The translations under genes were made by a program, and so were the position numbers. From NCBI GenBank assembly GCA_000720805.1, contig JODI01000078.1:1-40408 (forward strand): a stretch of DNA of 40,408 nucleotides, written 5' to 3'. Below are positions 8,022 through 17,150 of this stretch, in pieces. How positions within the stretch are numbered: position 1 is the stretch's first letter; every line of letters begins with the position of its first letter. This DNA is from Streptomyces violaceoruber (GTDB lineage: Bacteria > Actinomycetota > Actinomycetes > Streptomycetales > Streptomycetaceae). The notes below the pieces were generated by a model. That model was given only the letters and a program-made list of their open reading frames with translations, was not told where the DNA came from and ran no database searches.

Positions 8022-9878
8022 TCAGGTATGGCAGGCGCTGCCCGGCTTCAGCGTGGCCCGCAGGGGCGTCACCAGGGGCTGGCGCAGCAGGACCGGCGTG
8101 CCGTCCGCGTGCGGTTCCCACAGGTGCAGCACCAGGGTGCGGCGGGCGCCCGCGGGCAGTTCCAGATCGAGCGTGTACACGGGGTGGCCGCGTTCGGTGC
8201 CGGACGCCAGCAGCGCGGTGCGACCGTCCACGGTGGCGCCGGTGAGGCCTGCTCCGGCTCCGGCGTAGTACGACACCAGCAGCCGGTTGTCGCCCGGCCG
8301 GGTGGGGTAGGGCGGGTGGTCCTCCCGCAGCGTGACGTAGCCGGGCAGGCCGGCGGACGGGGCCCGGTTGGCCAGGGTCGCCGTCACGGTGACCGAGCGC
8401 CCGCCGTCGACGCAGCCGTTCGCCTCCCACACCAGGCTCCGGTCCAGGTAGTAGTCCAGCTTCGAGCCCGCCGCGTTGTTCACCACCAGTCCCGCGAAGG
8501 GCCCCGGGGCGTCCGGGAGCGTGCCCGCGTAGGGGCGCGTCTCCAGGAGCCGCTGTTCGCGCGGGTGGGCGCTCCACAGTCGCAGCCGGCCGTCGCGCTG
8601 GGCCTCGTGGACGGCGGCGAACAGGGCCGGGAGCCGGCGCGTGTCGGTGTACGCGGCGAGCAGGGGCGCGGCGACGGCGCGTGCTGCGTCGACGAAGAAG
8701 GCCTTGCGCCGGGTGACGTCGTCGTAGCGCGCGTAGCTGGCCCGCTCGGTGACGTCCAGGATGTTGTCGGCGGTCAGTTGGGTGCCGTCGGCCATGCGGG
8801 CGGGGCCGGTGACCTGCAGGAAACGGGCCAGCGTGGCCGGGTCGAGGGCGATCGCGCCGTCCACGCGTTCGCCGGTGTGGTCGCGCCACGCGGCGGCCCA
8901 GATGCGGGCCGCGTTGGGGAAGTGGGGGCTGAGGTTGGAGTTGGCCCACACGCGGGTGGGAGCGCTGCCGGCGTAGCGGTCCGTGAACTCGGCGCCCAGG
9001 TCGATGTCCGCCCGGGCCGCCGCCATCTCCGTGTTGTTGCCGAACCGCTCGAACGACACATGGCCCCGGTCGGTCCGCAGGACCGCGAAGGCCCCGGCGA
9101 CCCCTCCGGTGCCGCGTGCCTCGGCGGTGTTCTGGAACGCGAGGAAGTAGCGGCGTCTCCCCTGGTCGCCCAGGAGGGACGGCAGGACGCGGGCCGCCAC
9201 GGAGGCGTCGGTCATCGCCGGGGTGAGACGGTCGAGTTGCCGTGCGAGGTCGGCCCGGGCCCGGTCGGCCGCCGGCAGCCACGTGGACCGGGGCAGCCCG
9301 TGCACGTCGGCCTGTACCCGGGTGGCGACGGCTGCCGCCCGGACGACGTCCGGCGCGTGTTTCCGCAAGGACTCCAGGGCCCCCGCCATCCCGTCGTCGC
9401 CGCCCGGCGCGGGCAGGGCGCGCACCAGGGGGGACAGGACGTCGGCGGACAGGCGGTCCGCCGCGGACGCGGCGCCGCGCACGGTCCGCAACGGGCCGCC
9501 CACGAAGGGCAGTCGGGCGGCGCAGTACCAGGCCGGGCCCGTGGTGAGGCGGTGGGCCCGCGCGGCGTGGGCCGCCGCGGACCGTACCGCGCGCTGCTGT
9601 TCCCCGGCCGGGCCGGGTGCCGGTGCGATGGTCACGGTCCGCCGCAGCGCGTCGAGGTCCTGCTGGGCCGCGAGCAGTTCCGTGCGGGCGAGCAGTCCGG
9701 TGCCCGCGATCCAGGCGGCGCCGGCCAGTGCGAGCGCCGCGACGCCGGGCAGGGCGTACCCGAGCGCACGGCGCAGGACGGGTGCCCGGTCGGGGCGACG
9801 TCCCGTCCCCGGCAAGCGGACGGCGCCCCGGCCGAAGCCGGGACGCCTGGGTGCCGTACCGGTGTCCCGGTCCGTCAT
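8022..9878 (-). CDS. DUF4012 domain-containing membrane-anchored protein
   Basis: About 618 residues. A basic proline/arginine-rich N-terminus is followed by one membrane segment (YALPGVAALALAGAAWIAG, near residues 36-56). Then comes a long extracytoplasmic region with the DUF4012 core: RRYFLAFQNTAEARGTGGV, NNTEMAAARADIDLG, WANSNLSPHFPNAARIWAA and the later LVVNNAAGSKLDYYL. The family has no established enzymatic function and often occurs in Gram-positive polysaccharide clusters, as here. Its ATG (9878-9876) overlaps the TGA of the upstream LADTG protein in an ATGA junction, so the two are translationally coupled and probably act together at the envelope. A role in anchoring or assembling the glycan outside the membrane is inference. 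Confidence 0.85.
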   Translation of the reverse strand: MTDRDTGTAPRRPGFGRGAVRLPGTGRRPDRAPVLRRALGYALPGVAALALAGAAWIAGTGLLARTELLAAQQDLDALRRTVTIAPAPGPAGEQQRAVRSAAAHAARAHRLTTGPAWYCAARLPFVGGPLRTVRGAASAADRLSADVLSPLVRALPAPGGDDGMAGALESLRKHAPDVVRAAAVATRVQADVHGLPRSTWLPAADRARADLARQLDRLTPAMTDASVAARVLPSLLGDQGRRRYFLAFQNTAEARGTGGVAGAFAVLRTDRGHVSFERFGNNTEMAAARADIDLGAEFTDRYAGSAPTRVWANSNLSPHFPNAARIWAAAWRDHTGERVDGAIALDPATLARFLQVTGPARMADGTQLTADNILDVTERASYARYDDVTRRKAFFVDAARAVAAPLLAAYTDTRRLPALFAAVHEAQRDGRLRLWSAHPREQRLLETRPYAGTLPDAPGPFAGLVVNNAAGSKLDYYLDRSLVWEANGCVDGGRSVTVTATLANRAPSAGLPGYVTLREDHPPYPTRPGDNRLLVSYYAGAGAGLTGATVDGRTALLASGTERGHPVYTLDLELPAGARRTLVLHLWEPHADGTPVLLRQPLVTPLRATLKPGSACHT

Positions 9879-10525
9879 GAACTGCGGCGACGGCGCACGG
9901 CGAGCATCGTGCCACCGCCCGCGGCGATCAGCCCCGCCGCGGCCCCGCCCAGTGCCAGAGCCTTCCCACTGCCCGTGTCCGCGAGGCCCGAGTGGGTGGG
10001 CGTCCCGCCGTGGTACGCCGCCTCGACGGGTGCGCCGCTCTGGCGAGCCGCGTCGACGGGTGCGCCGCTCTGGCGAGCCGCGTCGGCGGGTCCGCCCGGG
10101 ACCGCCCGCAGGGTCTGCGTGGTCACCACCCTGATCACGGCGGCGCAGACCCGGAAGGAACCGCCGTGGTTGAGCAGGGCGAACTGGTAGTAGCCGGGCC
10201 TGGTGCCCGGCGGGATGGTCACCTGGCCCGAGACGTTTCCGTTCGCGTCCGCCGTGAACGTGCCCAGAACGGTGTTGGGCGGCCTCAGCAGCACGTCGAC
10301 CTGCTGCCCGGGAGTGAATCCCGAGCCCTGGAAGGTCACTGTGTCTCCGGGGTGCACAGTTGTGGCGCTGACCGTCACGCAAAAGGGCTGAGGTGGGTAC
10401 GGCGCGGCATGTGGCGCAGGTGGCGTGGCGTGGGCGGGCCCCGCTCCCACCAGCGGCGCGGCGATGAGCACGGTAGCCGCTGCGGCCGATGCCAGTGCGC
10501 CTCGCCATCCGGGCGATCTCGTCAT
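9875..10525 (-). CDS. Secreted LAXTG-anchored surface protein with Ig-like domain
   Basis: 216 residues. A signal peptide (hydrophobic ALASAAAATVLIAAPLVGAG, probable cleavage after AHA near residue 33) precedes a beta-rich domain starting PFCVTVSATTVHPGDTVTFQ, which resembles bacterial Ig/IPT folds (GSGFTPGQQVDVLL). Two cysteines could form a disulfide. A short repetitive stalk (AARQSGAPV twice) follows. The C-terminus has LADTG (about residues 181-185), a hydrophobic helix and RRRRSS, a sorting signal of the LAXTG type used by Streptomyces class E sortases. The protein should therefore be covalently attached to peptidoglycan. GGAGG lies nine bases before the ATG at 10525. It is coupled to the DUF4012 gene. 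No sortase gene is in this window. Confidence 0.85.
   Translation of the reverse strand: MTRSPGWRGALASAAAATVLIAAPLVGAGPAHATPPAPHAAPYPPQPFCVTVSATTVHPGDTVTFQGSGFTPGQQVDVLLRPPNTVLGTFTADANGNVSGQVTIPPGTRPGYYQFALLNHGGSFRVCAAVIRVVTTQTLRAVPGGPADAARQSGAPVDAARQSGAPVEAAYHGGTPTHSGLADTGSGKALALGGAAAGLIAAGGGTMLAVRRRRSS
10021..10080. repeat. 30-bp tandem repeat encoding the stalk of the LADTG protein
   Basis: Two 30-base units (10021-10050, 10051-10080), differing at one base, with a degenerate start of a third at 10081. Each encodes ten residues (AARQSGAPV plus an acidic residue) just before the sorting signal. Copy number of such in-frame repeats can change by slippage and would alter stalk length. Confidence 0.8.
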
Positions 10526-10786
10526 GTCTCACTCTCCTCCACTCGGTTCAGGCCAGGCGGTCGGCCGTCATCCAGACCTGAATACATGGAAAAAGTGGGA
10601 TATACGACTGCCTTCGGTGCGACACGGCAAGGAAGTCCCCGGACGGGCTAGCGCTTGTCCCCACGATGGCCCCGCATGAGGGTGGCTCCCCCGCTCGGTG
10701 CGTGCGAGTCCCTATGGTCGGCTGCGTCCACAGGGAACAGAACATCCCAATCCGGGTGGTTCCCTCGGTTCGATGAGGGGTGCAGC

Positions 10787-12226
10787 TTGGATCTCCACGG
10801 CTTCCTGAAGGCTCTCGTGCGTCGCTGGCCGACCGTCGCCGTCTGCCTGGTTCTCGCGGTCGGGACGGCGCTCGCCGCGACGAGTTTGAGTTCCTCCGTC
10901 TACGAGGCCAGAACCCAGCTCTTCGTCGCGACCCGCACCGGGCAGGACACCGCCCAGCTGAGCCTGGGCCAGAGCTTCTCGCAGGCGCGGGTGCAGTCGT
11001 ACGCCGAGATCGTGACGACCCGGCAGGTGACCGTTCCCGTGGTTAAGGAGTTGGGGCTGCGCACCACGCCGGAGGAGCTGGCGTCCCGGATCAGCGCCCA
11101 GGCCCCTCTCAACACCGTGCTCATCGACATCACCGTCCGGGATGCCTCGCCCCGAAGTGCGGCTCGGATCGCCAATGCCGTGGCGGAGCGGTTCAGTACG
11201 GTCGTCGAGCGGCTGGAGACGCCCAAGCACCTGTCCGGCTCCAAGGGCAAGAGCCGGGCCGACGAGCAGGCCTCCCCCGTCTCCCTGCGCGTCACCCAGG
11301 AGGCCGTCGCCCCTGTCGCCCCGGTCTCGCCCCGGCCGCAGCTGAACCTGGCCGCGGGTGTGCTCGCCGGGCTGCTGCTCGGTGCCGGCGTCGTCGCGTT
11401 GCGCGAGACGCTCGACACCACGCTCAAGTCGGTCGAGGCGCTGACCGAGTTCACCGAATTGCCGGGGCTCGGCAGCATCCCGTACGACAAGAACGCCCCC
11501 AAGCAGCCGCTTGTCGCCGCCGACGGGCACTCGCAGCGCGCCGAGGCCTTCCGCAAGCTGCGCACCAACCTGCAGTTCTCGCAGGTCGACGACCCGCCGC
11601 GGATCATCGTGGTGACGAGTTCGGTGCCGGGTGAGGGCAAGACCAACACCGCGGTGAATCTCGCCCTCTCGCTCGCCGAGGCGGGCGTCTCCACCTGCCT
11701 GGTGGACGCGGACCTGCGCCGGCCGTGCGTGGCTCCGGCCTTCGGTCTGGTCCGGGACGCCGGGCTGACCACCGTGCTCATCGGGCAGGCCCGGATCGCC
11801 GACGTGACGCAGGAGGTCGCGGGCGGGCTGTCGGTGCTGGCCAGCGGCGCGGTACCGCCGAACCCCACCGAGTTGCTCGCCTCCGCGCGCATGGACGAGG
11901 TGCTGAAGGAGCTGGCGGACCTCTACGAGGTGGTGATCGTCGACACCGCGCCGCTGCTGCCGGTCGCCGACACCGTGGGACTCGCGTCGCTCGCCCAGGG
12001 CACGCTGCTCGTCGTCCGGGCCGCCAGGACCAGGCGGGACCAGGTGCGCGCCGCCGCCGAATCGCTGGAGCGGGTGGGCGTGCGCGTCCTGGGCACCGTC
12101 TTCAGCATGGCTCCGGTCTCCCATGGCGGCCGGTACGGCTATCGGGGCTACGGTGAGCTGCCCGCTCCCCGGACGTCGGTTTCCCGTGGCGAGGCGGCCA
12201 TGCCCGCCGGGGCTGGTGAGGGGTGA
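10787..12226 (+). CDS. Polysaccharide co-polymerase / bacterial tyrosine autokinase (Wzz-Wzc type)
   Basis: 479-residue fusion of a Wzz-like chain-length domain and a BY-kinase. The first membrane segment (VAVCLVLAVGTALAATSL) and the second (AAGVLAGLLLGAGVVAL, near 187-204) bracket the extracellular part. The cytoplasmic kinase has Walker A SSVPGEGKTNTAVNLA (about 278), Walker A' CLVDADLRRP (about 304) and Walker B VVIVDTAPLL (about 383). A tyrosine-containing tail GRYGYRGYGE (about 448) is a likely autophosphorylation site. The start is the TTG at 10787, with GAGGGG seven bases upstream and homology beginning at once (LDLHGFLKALVRRW). It controls glycan polymerisation and export. The C-terminus overlaps the phosphatase gene by four bases, a classic kinase/phosphatase pair. 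Confidence 0.92.
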   Translation: MDLHGFLKALVRRWPTVAVCLVLAVGTALAATSLSSSVYEARTQLFVATRTGQDTAQLSLGQSFSQARVQSYAEIVTTRQVTVPVVKELGLRTTPEELASRISAQAPLNTVLIDITVRDASPRSAARIANAVAERFSTVVERLETPKHLSGSKGKSRADEQASPVSLRVTQEAVAPVAPVSPRPQLNLAAGVLAGLLLGAGVVALRETLDTTLKSVEALTEFTELPGLGSIPYDKNAPKQPLVAADGHSQRAEAFRKLRTNLQFSQVDDPPRIIVVTSSVPGEGKTNTAVNLALSLAEAGVSTCLVDADLRRPCVAPAFGLVRDAGLTTVLIGQARIADVTQEVAGGLSVLASGAVPPNPTELLASARMDEVLKELADLYEVVIVDTAPLLPVADTVGLASLAQGTLLVVRAARTRRDQVRAAAESLERVGVRVLGTVFSMAPVSHGGRYGYRGYGELPAPRTSVSRGEAAMPAGAGEG

Positions 12227-12825
12227 TTCGGGTCCTGTTCGTCTGCACCGGCAACGTGCACCGTTCGGCGCTCGCCGAGCGGCTGCTGGCCGCCCGGTTG
12301 CCGCGCGGCTCGGCCCTGCGGCCGGAGAGCGCCGGTACACAGGCGTGGCCCCGCCCGGGCATGGAGCACTCCACCCGGGCGGTGCTGGAGCGGCTGGGCG
12401 GCGACGGGTCCGGCTTCGTGTCGCGCCCGCTGACGGCCCAACTCGTCCTGGAATCGGCGCTGGTGCTCGGGCTCGCCGGTGAGCACCGCGAGGCGGCCGT
12501 ACGGCTCGCGCCGTCGGCGCTGCGGCGCTGCTTCACGCTGAAGGAGTTCGTACGGCTCGCCGGCGGGGAACCCGACGGGGCCGGGCGGCGGCCGGACGGC
12601 GCCGCGGACCTGGCCGCCGTGGTCGCGGCCGCCGCCGCCCGCCGGGGGCACATGGCCCCGGTCCCGCCGGAGGCGGACGACGTCGAGGACCCCCGGGGCA
12701 GGCCCTCCGCGGTGCTGTCCGGGTGCGCCCGCGAGATCGACGACCTCGTGGGAAGTCTGGTTCGGTTGTGCGAAGGCCCGGTAACGGCGCAGGTCGGAGC
12801 AGCCTTGCGTATAAGAGATGGATAA
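12223..12825 (+). CDS. Low-molecular-weight protein tyrosine phosphatase
   Basis: 200 residues, starting at a GTG that overlaps the kinase stop (GTGA). The P-loop VLFVCTGNVHRSALAERLL gives the C-x5-R-S active site (Cys8, Arg14). A DDVEDP segment near residue 150 supplies the candidate general-acid Asp-Pro. It is slightly longer than classical enzymes (about 150-160 residues) because of an alanine-rich insertion after residue 110. Expected to dephosphorylate the neighbouring tyrosine kinase and so reset glycan export. It is the last gene of the glycan locus before the dnaK promoter; no hairpin terminator was seen between them. Confidence 0.9.
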   Translation: MIRVLFVCTGNVHRSALAERLLAARLPRGSALRPESAGTQAWPRPGMEHSTRAVLERLGGDGSGFVSRPLTAQLVLESALVLGLAGEHREAAVRLAPSALRRCFTLKEFVRLAGGEPDGAGRRPDGAADLAAVVAAAAARRGHMAPVPPEADDVEDPRGRPSAVLSGCAREIDDLVGSLVRLCEGPVTAQVGAALRIRDG

Positions 12826-12827
12826 GA

Positions 12828-12848
12828 CTTGAGTCTGTCTGACTCAGG
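12828..12848. promoter_or_regulatory. HAIR element 1 (HspR operator) upstream of dnaK
   Basis: CTTGAGT, seven bases, then ACTCAGG: a HAIR inverted repeat with one mismatch in the right half. HspR (MerR family) binds such sites and represses the chaperone genes when DnaK is free. It lies just upstream of a candidate -35 box. Confidence 0.85.
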
Positions 12849-12852
12849 TCTG

Positions 12853-12881
12853 TTGACCGAAGGCTGAGCGTCATGCACACT
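12853..12881 (+). promoter_or_regulatory. Candidate vegetative promoter of dnaK
   Basis: TTGACC (12853-12858), 17-base spacer, CACACT (12876-12881). The -10 is a weak match, but the geometry puts the start site inside HAIR element 2, as expected for HspR repression. Inferred from sequence only. Confidence 0.4.
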
Positions 12882-12900
12882 TGAGTCCGTTCCACTCAAG
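12880..12900. promoter_or_regulatory. HAIR element 2 (HspR operator), perfect
   Basis: Perfect CTTGAGT-N7-ACTCAAG palindrome, 20 bases before the dnaK ATG and immediately before its GGAGGA ribosome site. Bound HspR would cover the probable transcription start. Confidence 0.92.
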
Positions 12901-12920
12901 TCAGCTGGAGGAAGATCACC

Positions 12921-14768
12921 ATGGCACGTGCGGTCGGCATCGACCTGGGCACGACTAACTCCGTCGTCAGCGTTCTGGAGGGCGGCGAGCCCACCGTCAT
13001 CACCAACGCCGAGGGTGCCAGGACCACGCCGTCCGTCGTCGCCTTTGCCAAGAATGGCGAGGTGCTCGTCGGCGAGGTCGCCAAGCGGCAGGCGGTGACC
13101 AACGTGGACCGGACCATCCGTTCGGTGAAGCGGCACATGGGCACCGACTGGAAGATCGAGCTCGACGGGAAGCCCTTCAACCCGCAGCAGATCTCGGCGT
13201 TCATCCTGCAGAAGCTCAAGCGGGACGCCGAGTCGTACCTGGGCGAGAAGGTCACGGACGCGGTCATCACCGTCCCGGCGTACTTCAACGACTCCGAGCG
13301 CCAGGCGACGAAGGAAGCCGGCGAGATCGCCGGTCTCAACGTCCTGCGCATCGTCAACGAGCCGACCGCGGCCGCGCTCGCGTACGGCCTCGACAAGGAC
13401 GACCAGACGATCCTCGTCTTCGACCTCGGTGGCGGCACCTTCGACGTGTCCCTCCTGGAGATCGGTGACGGCGTCGTCGAGGTGAAGGCCACCAACGGCG
13501 ACAACCACCTCGGTGGCGACGACTGGGACCAGCGTGTCGTCGACTACCTGGTGCAGCAGTTCAAGTCCGGTCACGGCGTGGACCTGGCCAAGGACAAGAT
13601 GGCGCTGCAGCGTCTGCGCGAGGCGGCCGAGAAGGCCAAGATCGAGCTGTCCAGCTCCACCGAGACCTCGATCAACCTGCCCTACATCACGGCGTCCGCC
13701 GAGGGCCCGCTGCACCTGGACGAGAAGCTCACCCGCGCCCAGTTCCAGCAGCTGACCGCGGACCTGCTGGAGCGCTGCAAGACGCCGTTCCACAACGTCA
13801 TCAAGGACGCCGGCATCTCCATCAACGAGATCGACCACGTCGTCCTCGTCGGTGGTTCCACCCGTATGCCCGCCGTCGCCGAGATCGTCAAGGAACTGAC
13901 CGGCGGCAAGGAGGCCAACAAGGGTGTGAACCCGGACGAGGTCGTCGCCATCGGCGCCTCGCTCCAGGCCGGTGTCCTCAAGGGTGAGGTCAAGGACGTC
14001 CTGCTCCTCGACGTGACCCCGCTGTCCCTCGGCATCGAGACCAAGGGCGGCATCATGACCAAGCTGATCGAGCGCAACACCACGATCCCGACGAAGCGTT
14101 CGGAGATCTTCACCACGGCCGAGGACAACCAGCCGTCGGTGCAGATCCAGGTCTACCAGGGTGAGCGCGAGATCGCGGCGTACAACAAGAAGCTCGGGAT
14201 GTTCGAGCTGACCGGTCTGCCGCCGGCGCCCCGCGGTGTCCCGCAGATCGAGGTGTCCTTCGACATCGACGCCAACGGCATCATGCACGTGACCGCGAAG
14301 GACCTCGGCACGGGCAAGGAGCAGAAGATGACCGTCACCGGCGGCTCCTCGCTGCCGAAGGACGAGGTCGACCGGATGCGCCAGGAGGCCGAGCAGTACG
14401 CGGAGGAGGACCACCGCCGCCGCGAGGCCGCCGAGGCCCGCAACCAGGGCGAGCAGCTCGTCTACCAGACGGAGAAGTTCCTCAAGGACAACGAGGACAA
14501 GGTCCCCGGCGAGATCAAGACCGAGGTCGAGGCCGCGGTCACCGAGCTGAAGGACGCCCTCAAGGGCGAGGACACAGCTGAGATCCGTACGGCCACCGAG
14601 AAGGTCGCCGCGGTCTCGCAGAAGCTCGGCCAGGCCATGTACGCCGACGCCGGGCAGGCCGCCGGCGGCGCCTCCGAGGAGGGTGCCGCCGCCGGTGACG
14701 CCAAGGCCGACGACGACGTCGTGGACGCCGAGATCGTGGACGACGAGCGCAAGGACGGTGCCGCGTGA
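12921..14768 (+). CDS. dnaK: Molecular chaperone DnaK (Hsp70)
   Basis: 615-residue Hsp70. The nucleotide-binding domain opens with [20 protein letters not shown]. The phosphate-binding [12 protein letters not shown] is near residue 168 and [13 protein letters not shown] near residue 309. The substrate-binding domain begins after the linker [19 protein letters not shown], followed by the helical lid. The C-terminus ends in an acidic tail ([14 protein letters not shown]) that binds co-chaperones. It folds nascent and stress-damaged proteins with GrpE and DnaJ, and in actinomycetes also acts as co-repressor of HspR. The ATG at 12921 has GGAGGA at 12907. Length is normal for a Streptomyces DnaK. 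The end overlaps grpE by four bases (GTGA). Confidence 0.99.
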   Translation: MARAVGIDLGTTNSVVSVLEGGEPTVITNAEGARTTPSVVAFAKNGEVLVGEVAKRQAVTNVDRTIRSVKRHMGTDWKIELDGKPFNPQQISAFILQKLKRDAESYLGEKVTDAVITVPAYFNDSERQATKEAGEIAGLNVLRIVNEPTAAALAYGLDKDDQTILVFDLGGGTFDVSLLEIGDGVVEVKATNGDNHLGGDDWDQRVVDYLVQQFKSGHGVDLAKDKMALQRLREAAEKAKIELSSSTETSINLPYITASAEGPLHLDEKLTRAQFQQLTADLLERCKTPFHNVIKDAGISINEIDHVVLVGGSTRMPAVAEIVKELTGGKEANKGVNPDEVVAIGASLQAGVLKGEVKDVLLLDVTPLSLGIETKGGIMTKLIERNTTIPTKRSEIFTTAEDNQPSVQIQVYQGEREIAAYNKKLGMFELTGLPPAPRGVPQIEVSFDIDANGIMHVTAKDLGTGKEQKMTVTGGSSLPKDEVDRMRQEAEQYAEEDHRRREAAEARNQGEQLVYQTEKFLKDNEDKVPGEIKTEVEAAVTELKDALKGEDTAEIRTATEKVAAVSQKLGQAMYADAGQAAGGASEEGAAAGDAKADDDVVDAEIVDDERKDGAA

Positions 14769-15439
14769 CGGAGGAGACCCCGGGCTTCGAAGAGAAGCCT
14801 GACGTCCCCTCCGGCGCCACCCCCGACGACGCCGAGCCGCAGGCCGCCTCCCCCTCCGCGGAGGAGGGGGCGGCCCCGGCCGGGGACGCAGCAGCTCAGA
14901 TCGCCGGCCTGACGGCCCAGCTGGACCAGGCCCGCAAGGCGCTCGAGGAGCGCACGGCGGACCTCCAGCGGCTCCAGGCCGAGTTCCAGAACTACCGCCG
15001 CCGGGTCGAGCGCGACCGGATCACGGTCAAGGAGATCGCCATCGCGAACCTCCTGACCGAGCTCCTGCCCGTGCTCGACGACATCGGCCGCGCCCGGGAG
15101 CACGGCGAACTCGTCGGCGGCTTCAAGTCCGTCGCCGAGTCGCTGGAGACCACCGCGGCCAAGATGGGTCTTCAGCAGTTCGGCAAGGAGGGCGAGCCCT
15201 TCGACCCGACGATCCACGAGGCGCTGATGCACAGCTACGCGCCGGACGTCACCGAGACGACGTGCGTGGCGATTCTGCAGCCCGGGTACCGGATCGGCGA
15301 GCGCACCATCCGCCCCGCGCGGGTGGCCGTGGCCGAACCGCAGCCGGGGGCCCAGACCGTCAAGGCCGACGGGGGCGACGGGGCTGACACGAGCACAGAG
15401 GGCGACGACAAGGAGAGCGGTGGCCCGGACGAGGGCTGA
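14765..15439 (+). CDS. grpE: Nucleotide exchange factor GrpE
   Basis: 224 residues, starting at the GTG that overlaps the dnaK stop. An acidic, alanine-rich N-terminus precedes a long coiled coil ([20 protein letters not shown] to [12 protein letters not shown]). The beta-domain follows with the family signature, seen as [17 protein letters not shown] and [18 protein letters not shown]. It releases ADP from DnaK and is the thermosensor-like member of the machine. The C-terminal tail is Gly/Asp/Glu rich and probably disordered. It is followed 51 bases later by dnaJ. Confidence 0.98.
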   Translation: MTEETPGFEEKPDVPSGATPDDAEPQAASPSAEEGAAPAGDAAAQIAGLTAQLDQARKALEERTADLQRLQAEFQNYRRRVERDRITVKEIAIANLLTELLPVLDDIGRAREHGELVGGFKSVAESLETTAAKMGLQQFGKEGEPFDPTIHEALMHSYAPDVTETTCVAILQPGYRIGERTIRPARVAVAEPQPGAQTVKADGGDGADTSTEGDDKESGGPDEG

Positions 15440-15490
15440 GCTTGAACCGAGAAGGCCGACAAGGCCGAAAAGGAAGGAGGGACGTCGAGG

Positions 15491-16675
15491 ATGAGCACCA
15501 AGGACTTCATCGAGAAGGACTACTACAAGGTCCTCGGCGTCCCCAAGGACGCCACCGAGGCCGAGATCAAGAAGGCGTACCGGAAGCTCGCCCGCGAGTT
15601 CCACCCGGACGCCAACAAGGGAAACGTCAAGGCGGAGGAGCGCTTCAAGGAGATCTCCGAGGCCAACGACATCCTCGGTGACCCCAAGAAGCGCAAGGAG
15701 TACGACGAGGCACGCGCCCTGTTCGGAAGCGGTGGCTTCCGCCCCGGGCCGGGCCCGGGCGCCGGCGGTTCCTTCAACTTCGACCTGGGCGACCTCTTCG
15801 GAGGCGGCGCCCAGGGCGGCGGGGGAGCCGGCGGCTTCGGCGGCGGACTCGGTGACGTCTTCGGGGGCCTGTTCAACCGGGGCGGCGCGGGCACGGGCAC
15901 GCGTACGCAGCCCAGGCGCGGCCAGGACATCGAGTCCGAGGTCACCCTCAGCTTCACCGAGGCGATCGAGGGCGCGACGGTCCCGCTGCGGATGTCGAGT
16001 CAGCAGCCGTGCAAGGCCTGTTCGGGGACCGGCGACAAGAACGGCAACCCGCGGGTCTGCCCGACCTGTGTCGGCACCGGCCAGGTGGCGCGGGGTTCCG
16101 GCGGCGGGTTCTCGCTGACCGACCCTTGCCCGGACTGCAAGGGCCGCGGCCTGATCGCCGAGGACCCCTGCGAGGTCTGCCACGGCAGCGGACGGGCCAA
16201 GTCCTCGCGGACCATGCAGGTCCGCATCCCCGCCGGGGTCATGGACAGCCAGCGCATCCGCCTGCGTGGCAAGGGCGCCCCCGGCGAACGCGGCGGCCCG
16301 GCGGGCGACCTGTACGTCACCGTGCATGTCGACGCCCACCCGGTCTTCGGCCGCAAGGGCGACAACCTCACGGTGACCGTACCGGTCACGTTCGCGGAGG
16401 CGGCCCTCGGCGGCGAGGTCAGGGTGCCCACCCTGGGCGGCCCGTCCGTGACGCTGAAGCTTCCGCCCGGCACGCCCAACGGACGTACCATGCGCGCCCG
16501 GGGCAAGGGCGCGGTCCGCAAGGACGGCACTCGCGGGGATCTGTTGGTCACCGTCGAGGTGAGTGTTCCGAAGGACGTCACGGGGAATGCTCGTGAAGCG
16601 CTTGAGGCGTATCGCGAGGCGACCGCGGGCGAGGACCCGCGGGCGGAGCTGTTCCAGGCCGCGAAGGGAGCATGA
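15491..16675 (+). CDS. dnaJ: Co-chaperone DnaJ (type I Hsp40)
   Basis: 394 residues with full type I architecture: J domain with the HPD motif (REFHPDANKG, near residue 37), a glycine/phenylalanine-rich linker, four CxxCxGxG zinc-finger repeats (CKACSGTG, CPTCVGTG, CPDCKGRG, CEVCHGSG) and the C-terminal substrate-binding beta domains. It delivers unfolded clients to DnaK and stimulates its ATPase. Preceded by AAGGAGGG and an ATG at 15491. The ATG of hspR overlaps its stop (ATGA). It is the heat-shock-operon copy; Streptomyces usually has a second dnaJ elsewhere. Confidence 0.98.
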   Translation: MSTKDFIEKDYYKVLGVPKDATEAEIKKAYRKLAREFHPDANKGNVKAEERFKEISEANDILGDPKKRKEYDEARALFGSGGFRPGPGPGAGGSFNFDLGDLFGGGAQGGGGAGGFGGGLGDVFGGLFNRGGAGTGTRTQPRRGQDIESEVTLSFTEAIEGATVPLRMSSQQPCKACSGTGDKNGNPRVCPTCVGTGQVARGSGGGFSLTDPCPDCKGRGLIAEDPCEVCHGSGRAKSSRTMQVRIPAGVMDSQRIRLRGKGAPGERGGPAGDLYVTVHVDAHPVFGRKGDNLTVTVPVTFAEAALGGEVRVPTLGGPSVTLKLPPGTPNGRTMRARGKGAVRKDGTRGDLLVTVEVSVPKDVTGNAREALEAYREATAGEDPRAELFQAAKGA

Positions 16676-17133
16676 GTCAGATGGACGGTCGTCGACGCAA
16701 CCCGTATGAACTGACCGAGGAAACCCCGGTTTACGTCATCTCGGTGGCGGCCCAGCTGTCCGGCCTGCACCCGCAGACCCTGCGCCAGTACGACCGCCTC
16801 GGCCTGGTCTCCCCGGACCGCACCGCCGGCCGGGGCCGCCGCTACTCGGCCCGCGACATCGAACTGCTGCGCCAGGTGCAGCAGTTGTCGCAGGACGAGG
16901 GCGTCAACCTGGCCGGCATCAAGCGGATCATCGAGCTGGAGAACCAGGTCACCGCTCTCCAGTCCCGCGTCGCGGAGCTGCAGGCGGCCCTGGACGGCGC
17001 GGCGGCCGCGATGCAGCAGCGCGAGGCGGCGGTGCACGCGTCGTACCGCCGTGACCTGGTCCCGTACCAGGAGGTCCAGCAGACCAGCGCGCTGGTGGTG
17101 TGGCGGCCGAAGCGGCAGCAGTCCTCGGACTGA
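16672..17133 (+). CDS. hspR: Heat-shock repressor HspR (MerR family)
   Basis: 153 residues. The MerR-type winged-helix domain is at the N-terminus: YVISVAAQLSGLHPQTLRQY, then DRLGLVSPDRTAGRGRRYS and the wing/helix DIELLRQVQQLSQDEGVNLA. A coiled coil (IIELENQVTALQSRVAELQA) for dimerisation follows, then a basic tail. HspR binds HAIR palindromes; two lie upstream of dnaK and one upstream of clpB here, so it autoregulates its own operon and represses clpB. It overlaps the dnaJ stop by four bases. The operon ends at the strong hairpin 18 bases downstream. Confidence 0.97.
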   Translation: MSQMDGRRRNPYELTEETPVYVISVAAQLSGLHPQTLRQYDRLGLVSPDRTAGRGRRYSARDIELLRQVQQLSQDEGVNLAGIKRIIELENQVTALQSRVAELQAALDGAAAAMQQREAAVHASYRRDLVPYQEVQQTSALVVWRPKRQQSSD

Positions 17134-17150
17134 CACGTGCGTGCGTGAAG

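Noticed and set aside
7902..10190. A 762-codon plus-strand open frame opposite the DUF4012 and LADTG genes
   Set aside because: Low-complexity Gly/Arg/Val composition and no motifs; the minus-strand proteins show signal, membrane and sorting features.
12102..14414. A 770-codon antisense frame opposite dnaK
   Set aside because: Shadow of dnaK; repeats of Asp/Leu/Val reflect the complement of DnaK codons.
14462..16339. A 625-codon antisense frame across grpE and dnaJ
   Set aside because: Complement of strongly conserved chaperone genes; composition is that of a GC-skew shadow.
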